A stretch of 53,585 bases of DNA, taken from an uncultured Clostridium sp. (GTDB lineage: Bacteria; Bacillota; Clostridia; TANB77; CAG-508). How positions within the stretch are numbered: position 1 is the stretch's first letter; every line of letters begins with the position of its first letter. This document shows, in pieces, positions 26,973 through 35,997 of this stretch. The notes under the pieces were generated by a model. That model searched no databases and was not told where the DNA came from. It was given only the letters and a program-made list of their open reading frames with translations. Location of the stretch: assembly GCA_947245515.1 (NCBI GenBank), contig CAMXQV010000007.1, positions 1 to 53,585 on the forward strand, read 5' to 3'. The translations under genes were made by a program, and so were the position numbers.

Positions 26973-28697
26973 TTATTTTACTATACTTGTCATAGCTTGT
27001 TTTAAAGCTTCTAATTTTTCCTCAGCATCTTCATGACTAGTACCTTTAACTCCCATATACAATTTTATTTTTGGCTCTGTACCTGAAGGTCTAACACAAC
27101 ACCAGCTATCCTTCTCTAATTCATAATATAACACATTTGATTCTGGTAATCCAGTTTTTGAAACTTCTCCTGTTTCCATATTTTTTACAATATCTTCCTT
27201 TATATCTTTAAAAGTTAAAACTTTGTACTCTCCTATCTTCTCAACTGGTGTATTTCTCATATTAGTCATCATATCTTTTATTTTTTGAGCACCTTCAGCT
27301 CCTTCCATAACAATAGATACTTGTGTCTCTTTATAATATCCATATTTTTCGTAAATATCGTTCATTGCATCCCATAGAGTCTTGCCTTTAGCTTTGTAAT
27401 AGCAAGCCGCTTCGCAAAGTGCCATAACTGCAGCTATTCCATCTTTATCTCTTGCATAGTCACCAATCAAACATCCATAACTTTCTTCAAAGCCAAATAC
27501 ATAAGTTCTATCTTTATTCTCATCAGCTTTTTTCATAATTGCACCTATATTTTTAAAGCCTGTTAAAACTTCTATACATTCTAAGTTATAGTTTTTAGAA
27601 ATTGCCTTTGCTAATTCTGAAGATACTATTGTTGTTATAAACATTCCATCTTTTGGTAAAATTCCTTTTTCATGCATTTGTGAAATTCTATATTCTGCAA
27701 TTAAAAGTGCTGACATATTACCTGTATATTCCATATATTTTCCAGTTTTAGCATCTTTAGCAAAAATTCCTAATCTATCTGCATCTGGATCAGTAGCCAA
27801 TACAACATCTGCACCTTTTTGTTCTGCTAATTCTAAAGCTAGTTTGAAAGCCTTTTTGTCTTCTGGATTTGGATAACTTACTGTTGGAAAGTTTCCATCT
27901 GGCTCTTTTTGTTCTGGAACAACATATACATTTTCTAAGCCTATTTCCTTTAAAAGTCTTTCTGCAACTGTATTTCCTGTACCATGTAAAGGTGTATATA
28001 CAACTTTCAGAGTCTTTCCTTGTTCTTTTACTACATCTGGATTTAATACTTTGCTTTTTAAAACTTCTAAGTATTTATTATCCATTTCTTCACCTATTAT
28101 ATTAAATAGTCCTGACTTTTCTGCTTCTTCTCTAGTTGTTTCTTTTATTTCACTATATTTCTCTACTGCTCTTACTTTTGCAATTATCTCTTTATCTCTT
28201 GGTGCAACTATTTGAGATCCATCATCCCAATATACTTTGTATCCATTATATTTTGGAGGATTATGACTTGCTGTTATCATTATCCCAGCAGTACATCCTA
28301 AATTTCTAACTGTAAAGGATAATTCTGGTACTGGCCTTAAATTTTCAAATAAGTAAGTTTTTATTCCGTTTGCATTTAATATTAATGCTGTTTGTAAACT
28401 GAACTCTTTTGATCTTCTTCTTGAATCATAACTTATTGCTACACCTTTTTCTTGTGTTCTTTGTTCTATTATATAATTTGCTAAACCTTGTGTTGCTTTT
28501 CCTACTGTATATTTATTCATTCTGTTTGTTCCAGCTCCTATTACACCACGTAATCCTGCTGTTCCAAATTCTAATTCTTGATAAAATCTGTCTTCTATTT
28601 CCTTTTCATCATCTTTAATTTCTAGTAATTCCTTTTTTGTTTCTTCATCAAATTCTGAACTTTCACACCATTTTTTGTATTCTTCTAAGTAATTCAT
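26973..28697 (-). CDS. pgcA: alpha-phosphoglucomutase / phosphomannomutase
   Basis: A 574-residue alpha-D-phosphohexomutase interconverting glucose-6-P and glucose-1-P (perhaps also mannose phosphates). Four domains are visible by motif: GTAGLRGVIGAGTNRMN at the start, catalytic phosphoserine TASHNPPKYNGYKV, metal loop DPDADRLG, sugar loop FGFEESYGCLIGD and phosphate loop RPSGTEPKIKLYMG. It directly follows the UDP-sugar pyrophosphorylase gene (25-base gap), making a glucose-6-P to UDP-sugar route. Confidence 0.93.
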   Translation of the reverse strand: MNYLEEYKKWCESSEFDEETKKELLEIKDDEKEIEDRFYQELEFGTAGLRGVIGAGTNRMNKYTVGKATQGLANYIIEQRTQEKGVAISYDSRRRSKEFSLQTALILNANGIKTYLFENLRPVPELSFTVRNLGCTAGIMITASHNPPKYNGYKVYWDDGSQIVAPRDKEIIAKVRAVEKYSEIKETTREEAEKSGLFNIIGEEMDNKYLEVLKSKVLNPDVVKEQGKTLKVVYTPLHGTGNTVAERLLKEIGLENVYVVPEQKEPDGNFPTVSYPNPEDKKAFKLALELAEQKGADVVLATDPDADRLGIFAKDAKTGKYMEYTGNMSALLIAEYRISQMHEKGILPKDGMFITTIVSSELAKAISKNYNLECIEVLTGFKNIGAIMKKADENKDRTYVFGFEESYGCLIGDYARDKDGIAAVMALCEAACYYKAKGKTLWDAMNDIYEKYGYYKETQVSIVMEGAEGAQKIKDMMTNMRNTPVEKIGEYKVLTFKDIKEDIVKNMETGEVSKTGLPESNVLYYELEKDSWCCVRPSGTEPKIKLYMGVKGTSHEDAEEKLEALKQAMTSIVK

Positions 28698-28721
28698 AAT
28701 ATCACCCTTTCTTATTTAATA

Positions 28722-29975
28722 TTATTTATCTAAATTATAATATTTCGTATATAATTCTTTAGCTGTACTTGGACAATCAACACCAGCACTATCTGCATTT
28801 TTTACAGGTGCAAATTCTTCTTCTCTTTTTACACGAAGTACTGCCATCTCATCAACTTCCCCAAAAGCATCAAATAGAAAGGCTTCAAATTTATAGGCAT
28901 TAGGTGATGTTGGTTCTACTATTTCTCCTTCTTTATTTAAATATTTTGCTTTTTTATATGCAACATGATATGGAAGTGGTTTTGCTCCCATTCTTTCTAC
29001 TGCTTCTATACTAAATAAATTACACAATACGTGTGATTCTCCATATAATAGTTCTCCATTTTCATCTGTTGCTTCTGCCATTTCATCTGTTATTTCTGAA
29101 TATTCTATTACATTTGGTTTTCCATTTCTTTTACAAAATACTCCTACTTTTTCATGTGGATTTGCTTTTACTATTGATTTACATGCTACTGTTACTTTAT
29201 TATCTATTGCAATTCCCATAAGAACAGGATCTACCATTTTTACTAAGCAATTGTCAACTCCACCTATAAATACCCACTCTATTCCCATATGTTTCATTTG
29301 CTCTGTCATCTTGCTTTTTACAAGTGATTCATAAATACCTCCATGACCATCTGCTGCAAGTTTAATTAATCCATCTTCATTTATTAATATTTTTCCTTCT
29401 GTATCTATCATTGGTAATTCACCTTGTATAAAGAAAAATAAATTTTTATCTTTCTCATATCCAAAGTTTTTGTTTTTATTAAAAAACTCTATTGTTGATT
29501 CATTATTTTCTTTACTTGTCATTATAAACCATGGAATTGTAACTCCATATTTTTTTCCTTCTTCTTTTAAACTATCACACAACAACTCGAATAAGGATTT
29601 ATGTGATTCTAATCCAATATCATAAGTTCCTTTTGGTCCATCATGTCCTAGCCTTGTTCCTTGACCTCCTGCCATGGTTACTGCTGCTAGTTTTCTTTCT
29701 TTTATTGCTTGTTTACCTATGTTTTCGTAATATTTATATTTATCGTTTAATTTAAATTTATCTAAATATTCTATTGGCTCTATTTTATCTTCATTATTTT
29801 TTTCTTCTTTCTTTGTGCTTTTATATAAACTTTCTATTAGTGAAAAGTCTATATTATTTATTTGCTTTATTAATTCCTTTTTATGTGCTTCATCAAGTTT
29901 TTCATAATGTTCTAGTAAATGCTCTTGATTATATTTCTTTAGTTTCCTTCTTATTTCTATTAATTCATTTTCCAT
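28722..29975 (-). CDS. UDPGP-family UDP-sugar pyrophosphorylase
   Basis: A 417-residue nucleotidyltransferase of the UDPGP type (related to eukaryotic UDP-GlcNAc and UDP-glucose pyrophosphorylases). It makes a UDP-sugar from a sugar-1-phosphate and UTP. Seen: the nucleotide loop VTMAGGQGTRLGHDGPKG, FIMTSKENN, GHGGIYESL, GVDNCLVKMVDPV and HVAYKKA. Operon with the downstream mutase suggests UDP-glucose, although UDP-GlcNAc is possible. Substrate not resolved. Confidence 0.88.
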   Translation of the reverse strand: MENELIEIRRKLKKYNQEHLLEHYEKLDEAHKKELIKQINNIDFSLIESLYKSTKKEEKNNEDKIEPIEYLDKFKLNDKYKYYENIGKQAIKERKLAAVTMAGGQGTRLGHDGPKGTYDIGLESHKSLFELLCDSLKEEGKKYGVTIPWFIMTSKENNESTIEFFNKNKNFGYEKDKNLFFFIQGELPMIDTEGKILINEDGLIKLAADGHGGIYESLVKSKMTEQMKHMGIEWVFIGGVDNCLVKMVDPVLMGIAIDNKVTVACKSIVKANPHEKVGVFCKRNGKPNVIEYSEITDEMAEATDENGELLYGESHVLCNLFSIEAVERMGAKPLPYHVAYKKAKYLNKEGEIVEPTSPNAYKFEAFLFDAFGEVDEMAVLRVKREEEFAPVKNADSAGVDCPSTAKELYTKYYNLDK

Positions 29976-30083
29976 ATCATCATTCCCTTCGCCTTTTATA
30001 GCTTAATAAATACAGATAATATTTATTATCTGTATTTATATTTATACACTATTTCTTTTTAATTATCAATACTTTAATTTTTT

Positions 30084-30542
30084 TTATACACTTTTTTCTC
30101 CAATTGTACTTATAAGATTATTGTATTTAATCATTATAGAATCTATTTTTTCTTTAGTTTTCTCTATGTTATAGCAATCTATTATTTTAACTTTCTTATT
30201 GTTAATTTGTTCTATTTCTTTATTCATTTTATTTATATATTCTTCTGTTCCTTTTATTAATATTTCCATTTCTACTTCTTTTTCTTCTTTTATTTTTTGT
30301 AATTTTTCTATATCATCTTTGTTCCAATTAATTTTTAGTATTTGTTTTTTCTTTTCTTCCTTTAAATTTATTTTTTCTACAAGTACTTTTATTGTTTCTT
30401 CTAAATTTTCTTCTGTTAATATTATTATTTTCTTTCCCTCTTCTATTTTCTTACTAATGTAAGGCAAACTAATCATCTCAAAGTGATAGTCACTTACATA
30501 AAATATACAACTTTTTTCTTTTGTCTTTTCATTTTTATTCAT
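30084..30542 (-). CDS. hypothetical charged protein
   Basis: A 152-residue soluble protein, very rich in Lys and Glu, with a predicted alternation of strands and helices (SCIFYVSDYHFEMISLPYI..., KKIIILTEEN, VKIIDCYNI). No family is recognised. The second half has coiled-coil character. The start ATG follows a GGACGG-like weak site. It stands alone between the UDP-sugar genes and spoIIR. Confidence 0.6.
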   Translation of the reverse strand: MNKNEKTKEKSCIFYVSDYHFEMISLPYISKKIEEGKKIIILTEENLEETIKVLVEKINLKEEKKKQILKINWNKDDIEKLQKIKEEKEVEMEILIKGTEEYINKMNKEIEQINNKKVKIIDCYNIEKTKEKIDSIMIKYNNLISTIGEKSV

Positions 30543-30752
30543 TTGAAAATCCGTCCTTTCATCCTTCTAATTTACGGAAATTAAGGTTTTCCCTTATTGT
30601 TTACTGGTAAATTTTACCATTTCTTTACAAATATGTCAATAATATTTCAAAGAAACTTATCGACATTATTCGCAAATTGTATAAATTTTTAAAATTGGTC
30701 AATACTTAAAGTAAATGAAAAAATTACAAAAAAAGTTTTTTGGAGGTAACTT

Positions 30753-31418
30753 ATGAAAAAAATATTAAATTTATTTAAAAATCCCAAGGTAAAAATGGTA
30801 ATTATTTTAAGCTTTTTGCTTTTTTTATATACAACTATTTCTGCCATATCTTATGGTCAAAAGGTTTCTACAGATATAGCTAATAGTGTTTTTAGATTAC
30901 ATGTTCTTGCAAATAGTGATAGTAAGGAAGATCAAGCTTTAAAATTAAAAGTTCGTGATAGTTTGTTAAATTATATGAATCAAATTTGTGAAAATTGTAA
31001 TTCTAAAGAAGATGCCATTATATTAGTAGAAAAAAATAAAGATTCTTTTAAACAAATTGCTTTAGATACTATAAATACAGAAGGTTATTCTTATGATGTA
31101 AATATTAATATTGGTAATTTTGAGTTTCCTACAAAAAATTATGGCGATATATCTCTTCCCGCTGGTTTTTATGATGCTTTACGTGTGGAAATTGGAGAAG
31201 CAAAAGGACAAAATTGGTGGTGCGTAATGTTTCCTCCCCTATGTTTTGTTGATATTTCATCTGGTATAGTTCCTGATGAATCTAAAGAATTAATGGAAGA
31301 TAATCTTACAGAAGAAGAATTTGCTCTTGTTTCTAAGGATTCTTCTAAGGATATTAAGTTTAAATTTAAATTATTAGAATTTTTAGGTAATAATGGTTTG
31401 ATTACCGCAAAAAAATAG
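30753..31418 (+). CDS. spoIIR: stage II sporulation protein R
   Basis: SpoIIR is secreted from the forespore and triggers SpoIIGA to process pro-sigma-E in the mother cell. The 221 residues contain an N-terminal signal or membrane helix (about 14-33) and the family landmarks FRLHVLANSDSKEDQALKLK, VRDSLLNYM, YGDISLPAGFYDALRVEIG and GQNWWCVMFPPLCFVD. The start is preceded by TTGGAGG. Normally made under sigma-F; I could not pick a clear sigma-F box. A weak hairpin (AAGCAGGT/ACCTGCTT, 31444-31473) follows. Confidence 0.95.
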   Translation: MKKILNLFKNPKVKMVIILSFLLFLYTTISAISYGQKVSTDIANSVFRLHVLANSDSKEDQALKLKVRDSLLNYMNQICENCNSKEDAIILVEKNKDSFKQIALDTINTEGYSYDVNINIGNFEFPTKNYGDISLPAGFYDALRVEIGEAKGQNWWCVMFPPLCFVDISSGIVPDESKELMEDNLTEEEFALVSKDSSKDIKFKFKLLEFLGNNGLITAKK

Positions 31419-31645
31419 TAATTTTATACTTTTGTTAAATATAAGCAGGTTCTCACTTATGATTACCTGCTTAATTAGTATATATCTTTTATAAACCTAT
31501 AAATAATAATATTTTTGATATCTTTTTTACATAATTTTTATACAAAAATATATTACTATTTTATATAATTACCACAATTTGGAAATACATATATTAATTA
31601 TAATTATTCATAATTTTAGATGGTTTAAAACAATATTGTCAAATT

Positions 31646-31695
31646 ATTGCCAAAATTCTCCGTCCCTATTGACACTATTGACACAGTGACAAAAA
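31646..31695. repeat. GGGACGG-type REP-like repeat, solo copy
   Basis: Contains ATTGCCAAAATTCTCCGTCC, shared with the ends of the inverted-repeat element at 39958-40367. It is followed by TATTGACACTATTGACACAGTGACA, a tandem variant. Such GGGACGG palindromes are, as a class, seen near REP-associated tyrosine transposases in Firmicutes. It lies in the otherwise empty 406-base gap between spoIIR and murA. Confidence 0.55.
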
Positions 31696-31781
31696 TTTTA
31701 ATTGATTACAAAAAATTATTGCATTACTTACTAACTTATGTTATATTTTATAAGTAAAAGAGTGTTATATTACACTCTATC

Positions 31782-31810
31782 TTGAAATGTAGAAAATAAT
31801 TTAATATAAA
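31782..31810 (+). promoter_or_regulatory. promoter of murA
   Basis: TTGAAA, 17 bases, TATAAA, close to the TTG start codon. A 7-bp hairpin AGAGTGT/ACACTCT lies just upstream (31759-31778) and could be an operator or a weak terminator. Confidence 0.65.
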
Positions 31811-31824
31811 TGGGGGTAATTTAA

Positions 31825-33084
31825 TTGGAAAAATTAGTAGTAACAGGACCCACTTCTTTAAAAGGAGATGTACTAATTGGTGGTGCAAAAAACGCAGCAG
31901 TAGCAATATTACCAGCTACTCTTTTAATAGATGGAGAATGCACCCTTGAAAACTTACCAAATATAAGTGATATAAAAATATTATGTGAAATTTTAGAAAA
32001 ACTAGGTGCCAAAATAACATGGATAGATAAAAATACTATAAAAATAGATACAAGACATCTTACCACTACAAAAGCACCTTTAGACTTAACAAGCAAATTT
32101 AGAGCATCTTATTATATAATCGGTGCAATGTTAAGTAGAATGGGAGAAATTGAAGTTGGTATGCCAGGTGGATGTAAATTAGGAGCAAGACCAATTGACC
32201 AACATATAAAAGGTTTTGAACTACTAGGTGCAGAAGTAACTGTTGAAAAAGGAACTATTTATGCAAAGTCAAAAGAATTAGTTGGATGTCCTGTTTATAT
32301 GGATCTTGTATCAGTTGGTGCAACAATAAATGTAATGTTATCAGCAGTACTTGCGAAGGGTACAACAGTTATAGATAATGCAGCAAAGGAACCACATATT
32401 GTTGATGTTGCTAACTTTTTAAATACAATGGGGGCAGATATAAGAGGTGCTGGAACAGATGTAATAAAAATAAATGGTGTTGAAAAATTACATGGTAATG
32501 CAACTTATTCTATTGTACCTGATCAAATAGAAGCAGGAACCTTTATGCTTGCAGCAGTTGCAACACAAGGTGACTTAACCTTAAAAAACTGCATAACAAA
32601 ACATTTAGAATCAATAACTGCTAAAATAATAGAAATTGGTGGAAATGTTGAAGATAATGGAGATAGCATAAGAGTATGGTGTGATAAAAGACCTCGTAAA
32701 GCAAATATAAAAACCTTACCATATCCTGGATTTCCAACAGATTTACAACCCCAAATGGGAATAGTATTATCTCTAGCAGATGGTACAAGTATTATAAATG
32801 AAAGTATATGGGAATCAAGATTTCAATATACAGAAGAATTAAATAAAATGGGAGCCAAAATTACAGCACAAGGTAAAACTGCAGTTTTTGAAGGTGTAGA
32901 AAATCTATATGGTGCACCTGTATACTCTTCTGACTTAAGAGCTGGAGCAGCTCTGGTTATTGCTGGAACTGTAGCACATGGTACTACTGAAATATTTAAT
33001 TTAGAACATATTGATAGAGGTTATGAAAATATAGAAGAAAAATTCAGAAAAATTGGTGCTAATATACAAAGAATAAAGGAATAA
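31825..33084 (+). CDS. murA: UDP-GlcNAc 1-carboxyvinyltransferase
   Basis: MurA performs the first committed step of peptidoglycan synthesis, transferring enolpyruvate from PEP to UDP-GlcNAc. The 419-residue protein is complete. Seen: GGAKNAAVAILPATLL, the catalytic Cys117 in GMPGGCKLGARPID (so the fosfomycin-sensitive form), PDQIEAGTFMLAAV, PGFPTDLQPQMG and DLRAGAALVIAG. The start is TTG at 31825 with GGGGG upstream; the only nearby ATG runs into a stop after four codons. Followed closely by yycJ and rlmH. Confidence 0.96.
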   Translation: MEKLVVTGPTSLKGDVLIGGAKNAAVAILPATLLIDGECTLENLPNISDIKILCEILEKLGAKITWIDKNTIKIDTRHLTTTKAPLDLTSKFRASYYIIGAMLSRMGEIEVGMPGGCKLGARPIDQHIKGFELLGAEVTVEKGTIYAKSKELVGCPVYMDLVSVGATINVMLSAVLAKGTTVIDNAAKEPHIVDVANFLNTMGADIRGAGTDVIKINGVEKLHGNATYSIVPDQIEAGTFMLAAVATQGDLTLKNCITKHLESITAKIIEIGGNVEDNGDSIRVWCDKRPRKANIKTLPYPGFPTDLQPQMGIVLSLADGTSIINESIWESRFQYTEELNKMGAKITAQGKTAVFEGVENLYGAPVYSSDLRAGAALVIAGTVAHGTTEIFNLEHIDRGYENIEEKFRKIGANIQRIKE

Positions 33085-33106
33085 AACACTAAAGGAAGAA
33101 AATAAA

Positions 33107-33895
33107 ATGTTAAATTTTTGTAGTTTATATAGTGGAAGCAGTGGAAACAGTTTATTTGTCGAAACAGAAAATGCTAAAATATTAATAGATGCAGGTGTTA
33201 GCTCAAAAAAAATTGAAAATGCATTAAACGATATTAATATTGATCCATATACCTTAGATGGAATTTTAGTTACACATGAGCATTCTGATCATGTTCAGGG
33301 TTTAGGTACCTTTTCTAAAAAATTCGATTTACCTGTTTTCGTTAATCAAGAAACCCTTGATGCTATGCCAAAACAAAGAGATAAAATTAAAGAAGAAAAT
33401 ATAAAAAAATTTAAGATAACAGATTACTTTGAAATAGGAGATTTAAAAATCACTCCTTTTTCAATACCACATGATGCTGCAAATCCTTGTGGCTTTAATA
33501 TCTCTAATGGAGAAAAAAAATTAAGTATTGCAACAGATATTGGACATATGACAAAGGATATTTTAAAAGACTTAGAAGAAAGTTCTTTTGTTATGTTAGA
33601 AGCTAATTATGACCCTGAAGTATTAAAATGTTCATCTTATCCTTTTTTACTTAAATCAAGAATTGCAGGTCCAAAGGGGCATTTATCGAACCAACTAGCT
33701 GGAAAAACAATTTCTTATCTATTAAAATCTGGTTTAAAAAATGCTATGCTTGGTCATTTAAGTAAAGAAAGCAACTTTCCAGAGCTTGCTTATCAAACAG
33801 TTGTAGATGAATTAATTTTAAATAATTATAATGAAAATTCTTTATCTCTTAGTGTTGCTTCAAGGGATTTACATAGTAAAGTTATAGAAGTATAA
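33107..33895 (+). CDS. yycJ: YycJ/WalJ metallo-beta-lactamase-fold nuclease
   Basis: A 262-residue MBL-fold protein of the YycJ (WalJ, VicX) family, a nuclease implicated in repair and cell-division coordination. Metal motif THEHSDH covers residues 56-62. Others are SLYSGSSGNSLFVET near the start, FSIPHDAANPCGF, ATDIGHM, EANYD and HLSKESNFPELA. It sits 22 bases after murA and 16 bases before rlmH; in other Firmicutes yycJ also precedes rlmH. The start has GGAAG upstream. Confidence 0.92.
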   Translation: MLNFCSLYSGSSGNSLFVETENAKILIDAGVSSKKIENALNDINIDPYTLDGILVTHEHSDHVQGLGTFSKKFDLPVFVNQETLDAMPKQRDKIKEENIKKFKITDYFEIGDLKITPFSIPHDAANPCGFNISNGEKKLSIATDIGHMTKDILKDLEESSFVMLEANYDPEVLKCSSYPFLLKSRIAGPKGHLSNQLAGKTISYLLKSGLKNAMLGHLSKESNFPELAYQTVVDELILNNYNENSLSLSVASRDLHSKVIEV

Positions 33896-33911
33896 AAGGA
33901 TTTTTAAGTAT

Positions 33912-34391
33912 ATGTTAACAATTGATATTATTTGTATTGGAAAAATAAAAGAAAGATATTTACAAGAAGCAATCTCTGAATATTGTAAACGTTTATCTAG
34001 ATATTGTAAATTAAATATTACTGAATTAGCTGATGAAAAAATACCTGATAAAATAAATGACAACTTATCTAATCAAATTAAAGAAAAGGAAGGTTCTAAG
34101 ATATTAAGCCACATGAGAAAAGATAGTTTTATTATTGCTTTAGATTTAAAGGGTACTCAATTTTCTTCAGAAGATTTTTCTAAAAAGATTGATGAGATTT
34201 CTATGGAAAATAGTCATATTACCTTTATTATTGGTGGTTCTCTTGGCTTAACTAGTAATTTATTAAGTTCTTGTAATTTAAAAGTTTCCTTTTCAAAAAT
34301 GACTTTTCCCCATCAGCTTTTTAGGGTCTTTTTGCTTGAACAGATTTTTAGAGCTTTTAAAATATCTAATGGAGAAACTTATCATAAATAA
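33912..34391 (+). CDS. rlmH: 23S rRNA pseudouridine-1915 N3-methyltransferase
   Basis: RlmH methylates pseudouridine 1915 in helix 69 of 23S rRNA in the assembled 70S ribosome. The 159-residue SPOUT enzyme has the expected IGKIKERYLQEAISEYCKRL, ALDLKGTQFSSEDF, the knot loop FIIGGSLGL and the C-terminal end FRAFKISNGETYHK. The start ATG follows AAAGGAT. Last gene of the murA-yycJ-rlmH run. Confidence 0.96.
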   Translation: MLTIDIICIGKIKERYLQEAISEYCKRLSRYCKLNITELADEKIPDKINDNLSNQIKEKEGSKILSHMRKDSFIIALDLKGTQFSSEDFSKKIDEISMENSHITFIIGGSLGLTSNLLSSCNLKVSFSKMTFPHQLFRVFLLEQIFRAFKISNGETYHK

Positions 34392-34762
34392 TATTTTGTT
34401 TAATTTATTTTGTATTGTAGAGAAAATAAAAGAATATAAAGATTAAAATTAATAGGGGCAATAAAAAGAAAATTAATCTCGAATATTTTATTAGGGGGGA
34501 TTATTTTCTCTACAAAATTAAAGACTTTTTTGAATTAATTTGATATTAATTTTTCTAATTTTTTTGAAATTATTTTGATTATAATTTTTTTTACGATTAA
34601 AAAAATCGAAATAAAGGTTATTATTTGTCTAATCATAATTTGTCCTTTTTTGAATTTTGTTTATTATATGACAGTTATAAATAAATGTCAAGAAAAACTT
34701 TATGACAAAATTCGACAAACTCCACATTTATCTCGAATTCTTTTTAATATAAATCTATAGTA
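34392..34762. other. intergenic region with a large inverted repeat
   Basis: No gene is supported in this 371-base gap. A perfect 14-bp inverted repeat, TGTAGAGAAAATAA (34416-34429) and TTATTTTCTCTACA (34501-34514), encloses 71 bases that include a purine run (TTAGGGGGGA) and an ATTAAT-rich inner fold. It may be a structured RNA element, a terminator region of rlmH or a small MITE. The short open frame to the right looks spurious. Confidence 0.45.
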
Positions 34763-35785
34763 TTACTTTTCTAACCATAACTGATAAACATATACATCTT
34801 GTATACAGTTCCAAACACCAACATAAAAATCACTATTTTTGCATTCATCTGGTATATCAAAACTTAGATAATAATGTGTTTGCTTTGCACCTATTGTTTT
34901 AGATGTCTTATATGCATAATCACTTGCTAATTGTTCATTATGTATTGCTAAACAAAAGATATTTATTGAATTTACAAGATTATTACCTGTTGAAACTAAA
35001 CATCTTATTTTATTATAATCTGTTAAATCTATTTTATTTTCTGTTCCTATATATGAATTATTGCATCCATTTGCTACATCTACTGCTGTCATATATAAAT
35101 TTTTTTCATTTATTGCATGTGATGCATTTATATTGCTTATTCCTACAAAACTTTTTACTTCTGGCGATACTTTTCCATAATCATATAACATTTTAGTTTC
35201 AGACTTCTCTAACCATATTTTATAAATATGAATATCTTTTAGTGTACCTACTGCACCTATATAAACTTCTTTATTAAAATATTCATCTGGTATTTCAAAT
35301 TCTAGTAAATAATCTTTTTGATTTGCACCTATTGCTACAGAATCATAACAATTGTCCTTCTCTTGTGTATCTTTTATTCTTAAATGGAACTTATTGGCTG
35401 AATTCTCCAAACCCTCTCCTGTTGAAACTAAACATTTTATTTTTGTATAACCTGTTAAATTTATTTTACTTTCTGTTCTTACAAAAGTACTATTATATTC
35501 ATTTTGTATTATATTCATATATATATTATCATCTTTAAAAGAGTATTCTGAATTAATATCCTTTTCTCCAATAAAGCTTTTAGCTTCTTGTGAAATCTCA
35601 CCTCTATTATATATGTATTTTCCACCTTTTGCTATTATTTCATCTGTACTTTCTTCAAGATTATTAATTATTTTTAAGTTTTTGTCAACTTTAAAAATAT
35701 ATCCATTATAAGTTATTAAAGTTACTGCAGTATTAGATGATATGTAGGTTTTTACTTTATCTCTTTGCTCTTGTAGTTTTACCAT
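34763..35785 (-). CDS. two-repeat surface-type protein without signal peptide
   Basis: A 340-residue protein with two copies of an approximately 100-residue, beta-rich domain (about 95-195 and 240-340). They share the phrases RTESKINLTGYTKIKCLVSTG and GTENKIDLTDYNKIRCLVSTG, and each ends in IYKIWLEKSE- or VYQLWLEK-like text. The N-terminal 60 residues (VTLITYNGYIFKVDKNLKII) resemble a segment of the prepilin-like protein (LAIITYQNYSFKVDDDFKII). No signal peptide, lipobox or pilin helix is seen. The AAGGAG site and ATG are clear. Function unknown; perhaps exported by a non-classical route. Confidence 0.7.
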   Translation of the reverse strand: MVKLQEQRDKVKTYISSNTAVTLITYNGYIFKVDKNLKIINNLEESTDEIIAKGGKYIYNRGEISQEAKSFIGEKDINSEYSFKDDNIYMNIIQNEYNSTFVRTESKINLTGYTKIKCLVSTGEGLENSANKFHLRIKDTQEKDNCYDSVAIGANQKDYLLEFEIPDEYFNKEVYIGAVGTLKDIHIYKIWLEKSETKMLYDYGKVSPEVKSFVGISNINASHAINEKNLYMTAVDVANGCNNSYIGTENKIDLTDYNKIRCLVSTGNNLVNSINIFCLAIHNEQLASDYAYKTSKTIGAKQTHYYLSFDIPDECKNSDFYVGVWNCIQDVYVYQLWLEK

Positions 35786-35821
35786 TTTATTTTCTCCTTA
35801 AAACAATTGTTAATCTTTCAT

Positions 35822-35850
35822 ATTATACGTTATAAATATGATATATGCAA
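35822..35850 (-). promoter_or_regulatory. promoter of the two-repeat protein gene
   Basis: Minus-strand TTGCAT, 17 bases, TATAAT, about 40 bases before the start codon. A half MITE begins 7 bases upstream of it. Confidence 0.6.
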
Positions 35851-35856
35851 ATATCT

Positions 35857-35997
35857 TAAGGCAATCGCTTAAAATTTTAATTATTTATTTGTTTGTATTT
35901 AATTAAGAATAGCACGAGAAGAATTATAATTATTTATTTTTGAGTGATTCCAGGGGGAACCGTTCCAAAATTTTTAGAAAAGTTAGAAAACTTTTCT
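35857..35997. mobile_element. half copy of the MITE
   Basis: 141 bases closely match the left half of the 2781-3030 element, from TAAGGCAATCGC to the central hairpin AGAAAAGTT-AGAA-AACTTTTCT. The match stops abruptly at the stop codon of the neighbouring 170-residue gene. The right half is absent. The central hairpin can serve as a terminator for that gene on the minus strand. Confidence 0.8.

Noticed and set aside
34575..34760. 61-residue plus-strand frame MIIIFFTIKK...
   Set aside because: No ribosome site, AT-driven Ile/Phe composition, no similarity to anything recognised.
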